Assembly (NCBI RefSeq): GCF_900116645.1
Contig: NZ_FPBO01000029.1
Span: 1-64,000, forward strand
DNA from: Pseudoduganella namucuonensis
GTDB lineage: Bacteria > Pseudomonadota > Gammaproteobacteria > Burkholderiales > Burkholderiaceae_D
Direction: 5' to 3'
DNA length: 64,000 nt
Under the pieces are notes generated by a model that was given only the letters and a program-made list of their open reading frames with translations, had not been told where the DNA came from and ran no database searches. The position numbers and the translations under genes are program-made. Below, piece by piece: positions 8,840-17,868 of this stretch (positions are counted from its first letter, which is position 1; each line of letters starts with the position of its first letter).

Positions 8840-9607
8840 ATGAACATGAACCGGCAAGCGAAACGCTATCGCATCGGCCAGATCGTGCCGAGCTCGAACA
8901 CCACGATGGAAACGGAAATCCCGGCCATGCTGCGCGCGCGCGAGCTGATGCTGCCGGAGCGCTTCAGCTTCCATTCCAGCCGCATGCGGATGAAGAAGGT
9001 GACCAAGGAGGAGCTGGAGGCCATGGACCGCGACTCCGACCGCTGCGCCGACGAATTGTCGGACGCGCGGGTGGACGTGATGGGCTACGCCTGCCTGGTG
9101 GCGATCATGAGCATGGGCCAGGGCTACCACCGCCAGTCGGAGGCGCGCCTGCACGAACGCACGCTGCGCAACGGCGGCGCGGCGCCGGTGGTCAGCAGCG
9201 CCGGCGCCTTGATCGAGGGCCTGAAGGCGCTGGGGGCGAAGAAGGTGTCCATCGTCTGCCCCTACATGAAGCCGCTCACCAGGCTGGTGGTCGACTACAT
9301 CGAGAACGAGGACATCCAGGTGCACGACTACTGCGCGCTGGAGATTCCGGACAACCTGGAAGTGGGCGCGCGCGACCCGATGGCGCTGCTGGACATTTAC
9401 AAGCGCGTGTCCCTGCACGGTGTCGACGCGCTGGTGCTGTCCGCCTGCGTGCAGATGCCGTCGCTGGCCGCCGTGCCGGTGGTCGAGGCCGAGGCCGGCC
9501 TGCCGGTGGTGTCCGCGGCAGTGTGCACCACCTGGCAGATGCTCAATCACCTGGGCTTGCCGGCCCGGGTGCCGGACGCGGGGGCGCTGCTGTCGGGCCG
9601 CTATTGA
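8840..9607 (+). CDS. Maleate cis-trans isomerase (Asp/Glu racemase superfamily)
   Basis: This is a 255-residue protein of the maleate isomerase/arylmalonate decarboxylase group. Both catalytic cysteines are present, C85 in 'GYACLVAIM' and C203 in 'LSACVQMPSL'; their 118-residue spacing equals that of known maleate isomerases. It would turn maleate into fumarate for the TCA cycle, completing ring cleavage by the upstream enzymes. The ATG at 8840 is preferred over 8828 because GGAGG lies five bases before it. The next gene is convergent, with only 21 bases between stops. Confidence 0.85.
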   Translation: MNMNRQAKRYRIGQIVPSSNTTMETEIPAMLRARELMLPERFSFHSSRMRMKKVTKEELEAMDRDSDRCADELSDARVDVMGYACLVAIMSMGQGYHRQSEARLHERTLRNGGAAPVVSSAGALIEGLKALGAKKVSIVCPYMKPLTRLVVDYIENEDIQVHDYCALEIPDNLEVGARDPMALLDIYKRVSLHGVDALVLSACVQMPSLAAVPVVEAEAGLPVVSAAVCTTWQMLNHLGLPARVPDAGALLSGRY

Positions 9608-9628
9608 GCCGAGCGGGCGCGCGGCCTG

Positions 9629-12166
9629 TCAGCGCCGGACGGCGGGCCGCACGCGGTAGGTTTTTCCTTTGGCCGCGTTGAACGCCAGGGTGTAGCCGAT
9701 CGCGCCGCGCCGGCCGCGCGCCTTCACGCCATCCACCGTCACCGGCACCGCCGTGCGGATCACGCAGCGGCCGCCCTGGCGAGCCTCGATGCTGGCGCCG
9801 CGCAGTCCGCCGTCCTTCCAGGCCAGGTCCACCACGAAATTGCCGCGCCCGACCAGGCCTTTCACTTCGCCGTCCCGCCACGCCGCCGGCAGCGCGGGCA
9901 GCAGGTGCAGTTCGTCGTTCTGGCTTTGCAGCAGCATCTCGATCACCCCCGCCGTGCCGGCGAAGTTGCCGTCGATCTGGAAGGGCGGGTGGGCGTCGAA
10001 CAGGTTGGCGTAGGCGCCGCCGTGCGAGTCGCCCGGCCTGGTCAGCCGCAGCAGGTTGCGGAACAGCTTGTAGGCGCGGTCGCCGTCGAGCAGGCGCGCC
10101 CAGAAGTTGACCTTCCACGCCAGGCTCCAGCCGGTGCCCTCGTCGCCGCGCAGTTCCAGCGTGCGGCGCGCGGCCTTGGCCAGTTCCGGGGTGGCCAGCG
10201 GTGAAATGACGCGCGCCGGGTGCAGCGCGTACAGGTGGGACACGTGGCGGTGGCCGGGCTCAGCCTCGTCGAAGTCCTTGTACCACTCCTGCAACTGGCC
10301 CTTGGCGCCGATCTGGAAGGGGAACAGCTTTTGTTCGGCGGCCGCCACTTCCCGGCGGAACGCGTGGTCGGTGTCCAGCGTCCGCCCGGCCGCCTCCAGG
10401 TTGGTGAACAGGTCGCGGGCGATCGCCATGTCCATGGTGGAGGCCACGCTGACGATGCCGGCTTGCCGGTCGCCGTAGTGGAACGCGTTCTCGGGGGAGG
10501 TGGATGGCGCGGTGACCAGGCGGCCTTGCGCGTCCGGTTGCAGCCAGGCGAGCAGGAAGCGGGCCGCGTCCTTCATGACCGGATAGGCTTCCTTGAGGAA
10601 GTCGCGGTCGCCGGTGAACTGGTAGTGTTCCCACAGGTGGCGGGCGAGCCACGCGCTGCCCATCGACCAGTTGGCCCATTTGGGGTCGCCCTTGCCGAAA
10701 TCGCCCACCGGATTGCTGGCGGCCCAGATGTCCGAATTGTGGTGCACCACCCAGCCCGGGGCGTGGTAGAACGACGCCGCCGTTTCCTTGCCGGTGACGG
10801 CCACGTTGCGGATGAAGTCGTTCATGGGCGAGAACAGCTCGCCCAGGTTGGCGCTTTCCACCGGCCAGTAATTCATCTGCAGGTTGATGTTGGTGGTGTA
10901 GTTGCTGCTCCATGGCGGGCGCAGCAGCTGGTTCCAGATCCCCTGCAGGTTGGCGGGCGCGTCCTTGGTGCGGGACGAGGAGATCAGCAGGTAGCGGCCG
11001 AACTGGACGTACAGCACCTCCAGGCCGGGATCGGCCTGGCCGGCGGTGTACTCGGCGAGGCGGCGGTCGGTGGGGATGGCGCCCCGGTCCGGCCGGCCCC
11101 GGCCCAGGTCCAGCGACACGCGGTCGAAATAGCGGTGGAAGTCCGCGAGGTGGGCGGCGCGCAGGGCCGCGTAGCCGCGCCGCGCCGCGCGCTCCAGGTG
11201 GCCGGCGGCCAGCGCGTGCTGGTCCTTGCCGGCGCTGTCCGGACACCGGTCGTAGCCGGCGAAGCTGGTCGCGGCCGACAGCAGCAGCACCACTTCCGAG
11301 GCGCCGTCGACCTGGAGGCGCTTGCCTTGCGCCGTCAGCGTGCCGTCCGTGACGAGGGGCTTGACGATCAGTTCATAGCGCATGCCCTTGCAGCCGGACG
11401 GATCGTCCTGGATCACGGGTTCCGGGTTGTATTTCACATAGTTGGGATCGACGTGGGCCGGCGCCTTGCCGCGCAGCGTCAGCGTGTCGTCGGCGGCCGT
11501 GGTGTCGGCGCGCAGCTGGCTGCGGGTTTCCAGCGCGAGATTGAGCGCGCCCGGCCGGTCCGCCGACAGGCGCACCACGATCACCTGGTCCGGCGCGGAG
11601 GCGAACACCTCGCGCCGGTAGCGCACGCCGTTGGCGGTGAAGGTGGTGGTGGCGACGCCGTCGCGGATGTCCAGCGCGCGCCTGTAATCGGCCGCGCCGG
11701 CGCCGTTCAGGTCTTGCTGGATCAGCAAATCGCCGAGCGGCATATAGCTTTCCGTGTAGCGGCCCTGCATCTTGCGCGTGAGCGCGTAGGCGGAGGCGTA
11801 GTCGCCGCCGTCGAGCGCCTTGCGCACCTGGCCCAGCGCGTCGAACGCGCCAGGATTGACCGCGGTGTCGACCGGCCCTCCGCTCCACAGCGTGGCTTCG
11901 TTCAACTGCAGCAGCTCCTGCTCCGGACGGCCGAACACCATGGCGCCCAGCCGGCCGTTGCCGATGGGGAGGGCGTCGGTCCACTCGGCCGCCGGTTTGT
12001 CGTAGTGCAGGGTCAGCCTGTCCTGGCCGTCCGCGCGGACGGCCGCGGCGGCGCCCAGCAAGCCCAGTAGCATGCACGTCCGCAGCAGCGACGCGCCCGT
12101 CCGCGAGCGCCGCCGGGAAAGGGGGGCGGAGCCAACTCGCGGCGCGGGAAATGGATCCTCGGTCAT
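9629..12166 (-). CDS. GH95 family alpha-L-fucosidase (secreted)
   Basis: This 845-residue enzyme carries the GH95 hallmarks: '[15 protein letters not shown]' and '[13 protein letters not shown]' in the N-terminal beta-domain, then the (alpha/alpha)6 barrel with '[12 protein letters not shown]', '[14 protein letters not shown]' and '[14 protein letters not shown]'. The family releases terminal alpha-1,2-fucose (or galactose) from glycans such as xyloglucan side chains. A hydrophobic signal segment ('[15 protein letters not shown]') ends near residue 46. The ATG at 12166 is chosen because AAGGAA precedes it; the frame is open 19 codons further. It lies 46 bases downstream of the GntR gene on the same strand, so the two are probably cotranscribed. 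Confidence 0.9.
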   Translation of the reverse strand: MTEDPFPAPRVGSAPLSRRRSRTGASLLRTCMLLGLLGAAAAVRADGQDRLTLHYDKPAAEWTDALPIGNGRLGAMVFGRPEQELLQLNEATLWSGGPVDTAVNPGAFDALGQVRKALDGGDYASAYALTRKMQGRYTESYMPLGDLLIQQDLNGAGAADYRRALDIRDGVATTTFTANGVRYRREVFASAPDQVIVVRLSADRPGALNLALETRSQLRADTTAADDTLTLRGKAPAHVDPNYVKYNPEPVIQDDPSGCKGMRYELIVKPLVTDGTLTAQGKRLQVDGASEVVLLLSAATSFAGYDRCPDSAGKDQHALAAGHLERAARRGYAALRAAHLADFHRYFDRVSLDLGRGRPDRGAIPTDRRLAEYTAGQADPGLEVLYVQFGRYLLISSSRTKDAPANLQGIWNQLLRPPWSSNYTTNINLQMNYWPVESANLGELFSPMNDFIRNVAVTGKETAASFYHAPGWVVHHNSDIWAASNPVGDFGKGDPKWANWSMGSAWLARHLWEHYQFTGDRDFLKEAYPVMKDAARFLLAWLQPDAQGRLVTAPSTSPENAFHYGDRQAGIVSVASTMDMAIARDLFTNLEAAGRTLDTDHAFRREVAAAEQKLFPFQIGAKGQLQEWYKDFDEAEPGHRHVSHLYALHPARVISPLATPELAKAARRTLELRGDEGTGWSLAWKVNFWARLLDGDRAYKLFRNLLRLTRPGDSHGGAYANLFDAHPPFQIDGNFAGTAGVIEMLLQSQNDELHLLPALPAAWRDGEVKGLVGRGNFVVDLAWKDGGLRGASIEARQGGRCVIRTAVPVTVDGVKARGRRGAIGYTLAFNAAKGKTYRVRPAVRR

Positions 12167-12212
12167 TCTTTTATTCCTTGGTGAGTGGGGAGGGGCGCGG
12201 CCAGGCCGCCGT

Positions 12213-12971
12213 TCAGGCGCCACCGCCGGCTAACGTGCGGGTGACACGATCCAAGTGTATGCGCATGGCCTTGCGGGCGCCGGTCCCGTCCCGCGCGGCG
12301 ATGGCGTCGAGAATAGCGCGGTGGTCCAGCAGGGTCGCCTTGCGCAGCTCCTCGGTCCGGTAGTGCTCCTTCAGCCGGTGCCACAGGCCGCTGCGCTGAC
12401 GCCACAGGTAGTCGATCACGCCGACCAGCGCCGTGTTGCCGGTCGCGCGCGCGATCGCGAGATGAAAATCGCGGTCCGCCGCCTCGTTGCTGGACCGGTC
12501 CTCGTGTGTGCGCTCCATTTCCAGCAGGGCCGCCAGGATGGCGCTCACCTCGGCGCTGGTGGCGTTCTTCGCGGCCATCGCCGCCACCTCGGTCTCGATC
12601 ATGCCGCGGGCGGACAGCACCTCGAACGGTCCCGGCCCGCCTTCCGGCGCATCGGCCAGGGATGCCGGATCCTTGCCGACGTACACGCCGGAGCCGCCGC
12701 GCACCTCGACCACGCCTTCCAGTTCCAGCGCGATCAGCCCCTCGCGCAGCGAAGCGCGGCTGACGCCCAGCGACGCGGCCAGTTCGCGCTCGGCGGGCAG
12801 GCGCGCGCCGGGCTCGATTCGCCGGTCCCGTATCAGTTCCTGTATCCGCCCGGCCACCACCCGGTACATGCGGGGCTCGGCCGGGCGCGCGGCCCGCGTC
12901 CGGCCGCCGCCCGCGCCGCTCCCGTACGCATCGGTTTTCATCATGGGGTTTTTCGAGTGGGAATTGAACAT
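12213..12971 (-). CDS. FadR-subfamily GntR transcriptional regulator
   Basis: This is a 252-residue regulator. The winged helix covers about residues 35-105 ('[20 protein letters not shown]', '[18 protein letters not shown]'). A C-terminal FCD effector domain from about residue 115 carries the acidic/His metal-binding positions typical of FadR types. Many relatives respond to sugar acids or hexuronates. It lies between GH31 and GH95 on one strand and probably controls them and itself; a candidate operator lies just upstream of its start. The exact start is uncertain: the ATG at 12971 has only a weakly spaced GAGG, and an internal ATG pair at about 12944 is possible. Confidence 0.87.
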   Translation of the reverse strand: MFNSHSKNPMMKTDAYGSGAGGGRTRAARPAEPRMYRVVAGRIQELIRDRRIEPGARLPAERELAASLGVSRASLREGLIALELEGVVEVRGGSGVYVGKDPASLADAPEGGPGPFEVLSARGMIETEVAAMAAKNATSAEVSAILAALLEMERTHEDRSSNEAADRDFHLAIARATGNTALVGVIDYLWRQRSGLWHRLKEHYRTEELRKATLLDHRAILDAIAARDGTGARKAMRIHLDRVTRTLAGGGA

Positions 12972-12979
12972 GGCCTCAA

Positions 12980-13003
12980 TTGTACTGTATATATTTAGGA
13001 CAA
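12980..13003. promoter_or_regulatory. Candidate GntR autoregulatory operator
   Basis: Nine bases before the GntR start is an AT-rich inverted repeat with outer arms TTGT and ACAA (9 of 12 positions of each half pair), centred on TATATA. The surroundings are GC-rich, so it stands out. Position and shape fit autoregulation by the adjacent FadR-type protein; the assignment is inference. Confidence 0.35.
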
Positions 13004-13085
13004 TCGAGTGCGGAGTGGCCTGTTCAATGATGGTTTTGATCGTCGAACGGACCGGAGGATGCCGAGGCCCCCTCCGGTCGCGGGC

Positions 13086-16001
13086 TTAGAACTTCACCGA
13101 TACCGGCTTGCCCGAATAGGTGATGGCCTTGGTGGCGGCCGCCGGTTCGATCGCGCTGGCGTTCGCGGGGCCGACCAGGACGAGATTCAGCTTGCGCGCC
13201 TTGACCAGGCCCGGATAGGACCCTTTGCGGGCGCCGACGGTCAAGGTCCTGGCGGCGTCGTTCCAGACCAGGTCGTAGGTGGCGTAGCGCCCCTTTTCGT
13301 AGTCGTAGGTCTCGTTGTCGTCCTCGTAGACGGTGAATTTGCCGTCGGCGCCGGGATAGACGCGGATCTCGTGCGGCGCGTCGGGCCGCTCGGTCGCATA
13401 CTGGACCACGGGCCCCATCGGCACGATGGCGCCGGCGCGCACGTACAGGGGGAAGATGTCGAGCGGCACGTCCTTGCTCACGGTCTTGCCTCCGCCAAAG
13501 CGCTCATGCGTCCAGAAGTCGTACCAGTCGGCCCCCGCTGGCAGGTAGGTCCGCATGGTGGTGTCCGGCACGCCGGCATTCTTCGCCGCGTCGGCGATTT
13601 GCGACGGCGTGCGCCACGCAAGCCGCAGGTTGCGGTCGGAGGTGGCCTGGTAATACTCCAGGGTGACCGCCACGCTTTGGCCCTGCTTCAGGGTGACTTT
13701 GGTGTTGGCATAGCGCTTGCCGCCGTTCCTCCAGTCGTCGACGGCGAGCTTGCCGTCGATGTGCAGGCGGAAGCCGTCGTCGCCCTCCACGCCCAACTCG
13801 TACTCGCCGTCCTCCGGCGCCACGATGGAGCCGGTCCAGCGCGCGGAGAAACTGTCCAGGCTCGCCAAGCCAGCCGGAATGTCCGCCAGCGGCGGGCCCG
13901 GCCACTGGAAGTCGATGGTGGCGTCGACGGTCCGGCCCTTCGGCGATTCGAAACCGCGGCCTTCGAAGTACTGCCCGGCCAGCCCCGGCTTGCCGTCCGG
14001 CGTGCGCAGCGCGGTGGCCGGGATGGTGGCGGCGGGCGGCGGGGGGATGCGGTACATCTGGCGCGTGACCGGATGGACCAGGAACGATGGCCCGAACTGG
14101 AAGGCGTCGTTGATGTTGTGGACGCCGCGGTCGTCCGGGAAATCCATCGGCAGGGGACGCATCATCGTATACCCGTCGCGGGTGACCTTCCAGCTCAGGC
14201 TGTAGATATAGGGCAGCAGCCGGTAGCGCAGGTGGACGGCGTCCCGCAGCGCCTTGTACATCTCGGGATCGGATTGCTTGAAGATGTAGGGCTCGCGCTC
14301 GACGTTGGTGCCGTGGATGCGCATCAGCGGATTGAAGGCGGCGTATTGCAGCCAGCGGGCGTAAAGCTCGCGGTATGAGGCGTTCTTTTCGCCGCCCGGG
14401 AAATCGCTCGAGACGAAGAAGCCGGCGGTGTCCTGGGTCCAGTACGGGGTGCCGGTGACGGTGACGTTGACCCCGCCGTTGATCTGCTCCTGCAGGGTTT
14501 TCCAGCTGGCCCGCGTGTCGCCGGACCAGGAGGCGGCCGCCGTCCTCTGCGCGCCGGCCCAGGCCGAGCGCGTCAGGGTGAACACGCGCTGGTTGCTGGT
14601 GGCCCGTTGTCCCTCGTAAGTGCCCAGGGTGGTCATCAGGGAGTAGGGATTGAGGTAGCGGGTGAAATCGCCCAGGGCGTTGGTGCCGAGCAGCTTGATG
14701 TCCCGTTCGGTTTCGGCGGCGTCGTGGACCGCCGTGCCGACCTCCACTTCGGTGCCGTCCATCCACAGCGCGTCCACGCCGGCATCGAGCAGGCCTTGCT
14801 TGACGTGCTTGAAGTAGATCTTGCGCCCCTCGGGGCTGAAGGCGTCGTAGATGCGGGCCTTCTTCGAAATCCAGTGCAGCGGCTCGAAACGCAGGCCGTG
14901 CTGGTCGAGCTCCTTGCCCAGCGCCGTGTCGTTGCCGATCGAGGGCCAGATCGACACCATGAGTTTGAGGTTCATGTCGTGGATGGCCTTGGTCATGCCC
15001 TTGGGATCGGGAAAGCGCTCGCGGTTCCAGGTCATGCCGCTCCAGCTGCCGTCCTTGTCGCTGCCCCAATACTGCCAGTCCTGCACGATATAGTCGAGCG
15101 GGAACCGCTCCTTGCGGAAGGTTTGCGCCACCTCGAGCAGGCGGTCCTGCGTTTCGTAGCGTTCCTTGCTCATGAACAGACCGAAGGCCTGCTTCGGATA
15201 CATGGGCGCGGCGCCGGTGAGGTCGCGGTAGCCGGCCACCACCCCGTCCAGCGTGGCACCGGCCATGAAGTAGTAATCGACGCCGCCCGGCGCGCTTTCG
15301 GCCCACAGCGAGGCGCCCTCGGGGCCGTCCTTGAAGCGCATCTTCGAGTAGCTGTCCCACAGGATGCCGTAGCGTTCCGACGACACCATGACCGGAATGA
15401 CGATGCCGATATTGGTCTGCACCAGCAGCAGCTCCTTGTTTCGGCGATTGACCTCGCCTTCGCCCGTGAAGCCGAAGCCGTAGATGGCCTCCTCGGGTTT
15501 GAGCGTGAAGGTGTTCCGCGCCTCGTAGGTCGGCGCGCCGGCCACTTCGATTTTCCTCAGGGTCTGCGGCGCGGCCTGGTTTTCCCGCGTGTAGACCTTG
15601 CCCTTCGCGTCCTTGAAGGTGAGGGCGCCGGTCGCCTTGTCGATGACGATGTGTAGCAGTTTGCTTTCGAGCGTCAGGCTGTCGGCGTTGTCGCGTGTTT
15701 TGAAAGGGATGGCGGCGGGCTTGCCCGTCACCACGATGCTGGGATGCCGCCAGAAATTCCCGTCCAGCGTGGTGTTCACGCGGACCGTGTTCGGGCCGTA
15801 GAAGATCACGTTCTTGGTCGCGCCGCCCACGCGGACCTGCACGCCGTGCTCGATCAGCGTATACGAAAAGGGCGCGGCCGTGGCGGCGGCGACCGGCGTC
15901 AGGTGGCCGTTGGTGTCGAGGCCGGCGGGCGGTTTCGCGTCGGCGCTTCCGGCTAGTATGGCGAGGAGCGCGAATGTCGATAGCGCGGTAGGGTTTTCCA
16001 T
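13086..16001 (-). CDS. GH31 alpha-xylosidase with inserted PA14 domain (secreted)
   Basis: This 971-residue glycoside hydrolase has a signal peptide (MENPTALSTFALLAILAGSA). The GH31 barrel carries the nucleophile D415 in 'ALWMDGTEVE' and the acid/base D495 in 'WSGDTRASW'. After the barrel, around residues 650-800, a PA14 domain ('GEYELGVEGDDGFRLHIDG') is inserted before the C-terminal beta-domains. A PA14-bearing GH31 is the layout of xyloglucan-specific alpha-xylosidases such as Cellvibrio Xyl31A, so release of alpha-1,6-xylose from xyloglucan oligosaccharides is the best guess. The start at 16001 follows AAGGAGA; the much longer open frame upstream is rejected. It is divergent from the GH43 gene at 16186. 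Confidence 0.9.
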   Translation of the reverse strand: MENPTALSTFALLAILAGSADAKPPAGLDTNGHLTPVAAATAAPFSYTLIEHGVQVRVGGATKNVIFYGPNTVRVNTTLDGNFWRHPSIVVTGKPAAIPFKTRDNADSLTLESKLLHIVIDKATGALTFKDAKGKVYTRENQAAPQTLRKIEVAGAPTYEARNTFTLKPEEAIYGFGFTGEGEVNRRNKELLLVQTNIGIVIPVMVSSERYGILWDSYSKMRFKDGPEGASLWAESAPGGVDYYFMAGATLDGVVAGYRDLTGAAPMYPKQAFGLFMSKERYETQDRLLEVAQTFRKERFPLDYIVQDWQYWGSDKDGSWSGMTWNRERFPDPKGMTKAIHDMNLKLMVSIWPSIGNDTALGKELDQHGLRFEPLHWISKKARIYDAFSPEGRKIYFKHVKQGLLDAGVDALWMDGTEVEVGTAVHDAAETERDIKLLGTNALGDFTRYLNPYSLMTTLGTYEGQRATSNQRVFTLTRSAWAGAQRTAAASWSGDTRASWKTLQEQINGGVNVTVTGTPYWTQDTAGFFVSSDFPGGEKNASYRELYARWLQYAAFNPLMRIHGTNVEREPYIFKQSDPEMYKALRDAVHLRYRLLPYIYSLSWKVTRDGYTMMRPLPMDFPDDRGVHNINDAFQFGPSFLVHPVTRQMYRIPPPPAATIPATALRTPDGKPGLAGQYFEGRGFESPKGRTVDATIDFQWPGPPLADIPAGLASLDSFSARWTGSIVAPEDGEYELGVEGDDGFRLHIDGKLAVDDWRNGGKRYANTKVTLKQGQSVAVTLEYYQATSDRNLRLAWRTPSQIADAAKNAGVPDTTMRTYLPAGADWYDFWTHERFGGGKTVSKDVPLDIFPLYVRAGAIVPMGPVVQYATERPDAPHEIRVYPGADGKFTVYEDDNETYDYEKGRYATYDLVWNDAARTLTVGARKGSYPGLVKARKLNLVLVGPANASAIEPAAATKAITYSGKPVSVKF

Positions 16002-16082
16002 CTGTCTCCTTGGTTTGTTGGGGGCGGGGGGGCGGGGGCTCTCCGGCCATGGGGCATTGCAGCGGTGCAAATTATGGTGCAA

Positions 16083-16098
16083 TTGTTTTCGATAACAA
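16083..16098. promoter_or_regulatory. Candidate LacI-type operator in the GH31/GH43 divergent promoter
   Basis: TTGTTTTCGATAACAA is a near-palindrome matching the locus consensus TTGGTATCGATACCAA at 13 of 16 bases. It lies between the divergent GH31 and GH43 starts, where a LacI repressor could silence both. It is weaker than the sites before the TonB receptor. Confidence 0.35.
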
Positions 16099-16185
16099 AA
16101 ATGTCGCCCGGAAGCGCCTGGCCTGGTGGATTGTTTATGATATATATCGTACCATGGGACTTTGAATGTTTGTGAGGCAATTGAT

Positions 16186-17823
16186 ATGATCCTAGGCTGG
16201 CGATACCCGTGTGTACTTTCCGTTTTCCTGGCCGCCGCCGTCGCGCCGGCCAGCCACTGCCGGGCGGAGCAGCAGGGCGCCTGGGGCGGCTCGGCGCGCT
16301 GGGGCGATCTTGGCAACGGCGGCTACCGCAATCCCGTCCTCCCGGCCGATTACAGCGACCTGGACGCGATCCGCGTCGGCGACGACTACTATGCGATTTC
16401 GTCGACCTTCCAGTTCTCGCCGGGGATGGCGATCCTGCGTTCCCGCGACCTGGTCAACTGGAGCACCGTCGGCCACGCTGTGCCGGACCTGACCCAAATC
16501 TCGCCTGAACTGGACTGGACCCGGATGAACCGCTACGGCCGGGGTATCTGGGCCGGCGCCATCCGTCACCACGCGGGCCGCTACTGGATCTACTTCGGCA
16601 CCCCGGACGAGGGCTACTTCATGACCAGCGCGGAACGCCCCGAGGGCCCGTGGACGCCCTTGCATCAATTGCTGGGCTCCGCCGGATGGGACGATTGCGC
16701 GCCGTTCTGGGACGATGACGGCAAGGGCTATTTCATCGGCACCAACTTCAGCGACGGCTACAAGATCCACTTGTGGGAAATGGGTCCCGACAACAAGTCG
16801 CTCGTTCCCGGCTCGAACCGGGTGATCTACCAGTCCAAGGGCAGCGAAGCCAACAAGCTGTACAAGTTCAACGGCACCTACTACCACTTCTTCAGCGAAG
16901 TGCAGGGCGACGCGCGCGTGATGATGATGCGGCGCGCCGGCTCGATACACGGCCCCTGGTCCGACAAGCGCCAGCTCATGCATGGCGACATCGCCGCCAG
17001 GCAGCCCAACCAGGGCGGGATCGTCCAGGGGCCCGACAATAACTGGTATTTCTTCACCCACCATGGCGACGGCGATTGGGCGGGCCGGGCGGCCAGCCTG
17101 CTGCCGGTGCACTGGGTCGATGGCTGGCCGGTGATCGGCCAGCCGGACCAGGCCGGACTCGGCACGATGGTATGGGAGGGCAAGATGCCGGCCCAGGGTT
17201 CGCCGCGGCTGTTCCCCCAGGGCAGTGACGGCTTCGACGCCGGGGCGCTCGCGCCCGTCTGGGAATGGAACTACCAGCCACGGATGGACAAGTGGTCCTT
17301 GTCGGCCCGGCCCGGCTTCCTGAGGCTGCAGGGCTTTGCCGGCCTGGATGGCGGCAACCTGCTCAAGGTCGGCAACGTGCTGACCCAGCGGGTGGTGCGC
17401 GCCGGCGGCCAGTCCTTCACCGCGCGGCTTGAACTGAAGGGGATGGCCGACGGCCAGCATGCCGGCCTGGCGCACTTCACGGCGCAGCCACGTAGCGGCA
17501 ATCCGGCCGAATCCACGGCGTCGGCGGGGATAGTGATGGTGGACGGCAAGCGCTATGTGGAAATCTCGCGCGACGGCGGCTACACCCGCCTGCGGCCCTG
17601 GACGCGGGACACCATCTGGCTGCGATCGAGCTGGGGCATGGATGGCAAAGCCACCCTGGCCGTCAGTGCCGACGGCAAGCGGTTCGAGCCGGTGCTGGCC
17701 GGCTTCCCGTTGACCTGGGGCGCCTACCGCGGGAGCCGCGCCGGCTTGTTCTCGTTCAACCCCGTCGCGGAGCGGGGGTACGTGGACATCGACGGGGTGG
17801 ACTATACCATCGGAAATCGCTAG
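16186..17823 (+). CDS. GH43 family beta-xylosidase/alpha-L-arabinofuranosidase (secreted)
   Basis: This 545-residue protein has a signal peptide ending near 'SHCRAEQQ'. The five-bladed GH43 propeller begins at 'YRNPVLPADYSDLDAIRVGD' (catalytic base Asp region) and continues through 'WDDCAPFWDDDGKGYFIGT' to 'QSKGSEANKLYKFNG', which holds the general-acid Glu. A C-terminal beta-sandwich of about 190 residues follows. The layout resembles GH43 subfamily 12 enzymes that remove arabinofuranose or xylose. The ATG at 16186 follows a GTGAGG site; the upstream TTG at 16162 is less likely. It is 45 bases before the permease gene, probably in the same operon. Confidence 0.87.
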   Translation: MILGWRYPCVLSVFLAAAVAPASHCRAEQQGAWGGSARWGDLGNGGYRNPVLPADYSDLDAIRVGDDYYAISSTFQFSPGMAILRSRDLVNWSTVGHAVPDLTQISPELDWTRMNRYGRGIWAGAIRHHAGRYWIYFGTPDEGYFMTSAERPEGPWTPLHQLLGSAGWDDCAPFWDDDGKGYFIGTNFSDGYKIHLWEMGPDNKSLVPGSNRVIYQSKGSEANKLYKFNGTYYHFFSEVQGDARVMMMRRAGSIHGPWSDKRQLMHGDIAARQPNQGGIVQGPDNNWYFFTHHGDGDWAGRAASLLPVHWVDGWPVIGQPDQAGLGTMVWEGKMPAQGSPRLFPQGSDGFDAGALAPVWEWNYQPRMDKWSLSARPGFLRLQGFAGLDGGNLLKVGNVLTQRVVRAGGQSFTARLELKGMADGQHAGLAHFTAQPRSGNPAESTASAGIVMVDGKRYVEISRDGGYTRLRPWTRDTIWLRSSWGMDGKATLAVSADGKRFEPVLAGFPLTWGAYRGSRAGLFSFNPVAERGYVDIDGVDYTIGNR

Positions 17824-17868
17824 CCTAGGGCCACGATTCAGGCCGCTCGCGCGGCAAAGGATGTCGAT

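Noticed and set aside
10220-12070. A 616-codon plus-strand frame inside the GH95 gene
   Set aside because: Antisense shadow of a complete, motif-rich glycosidase.
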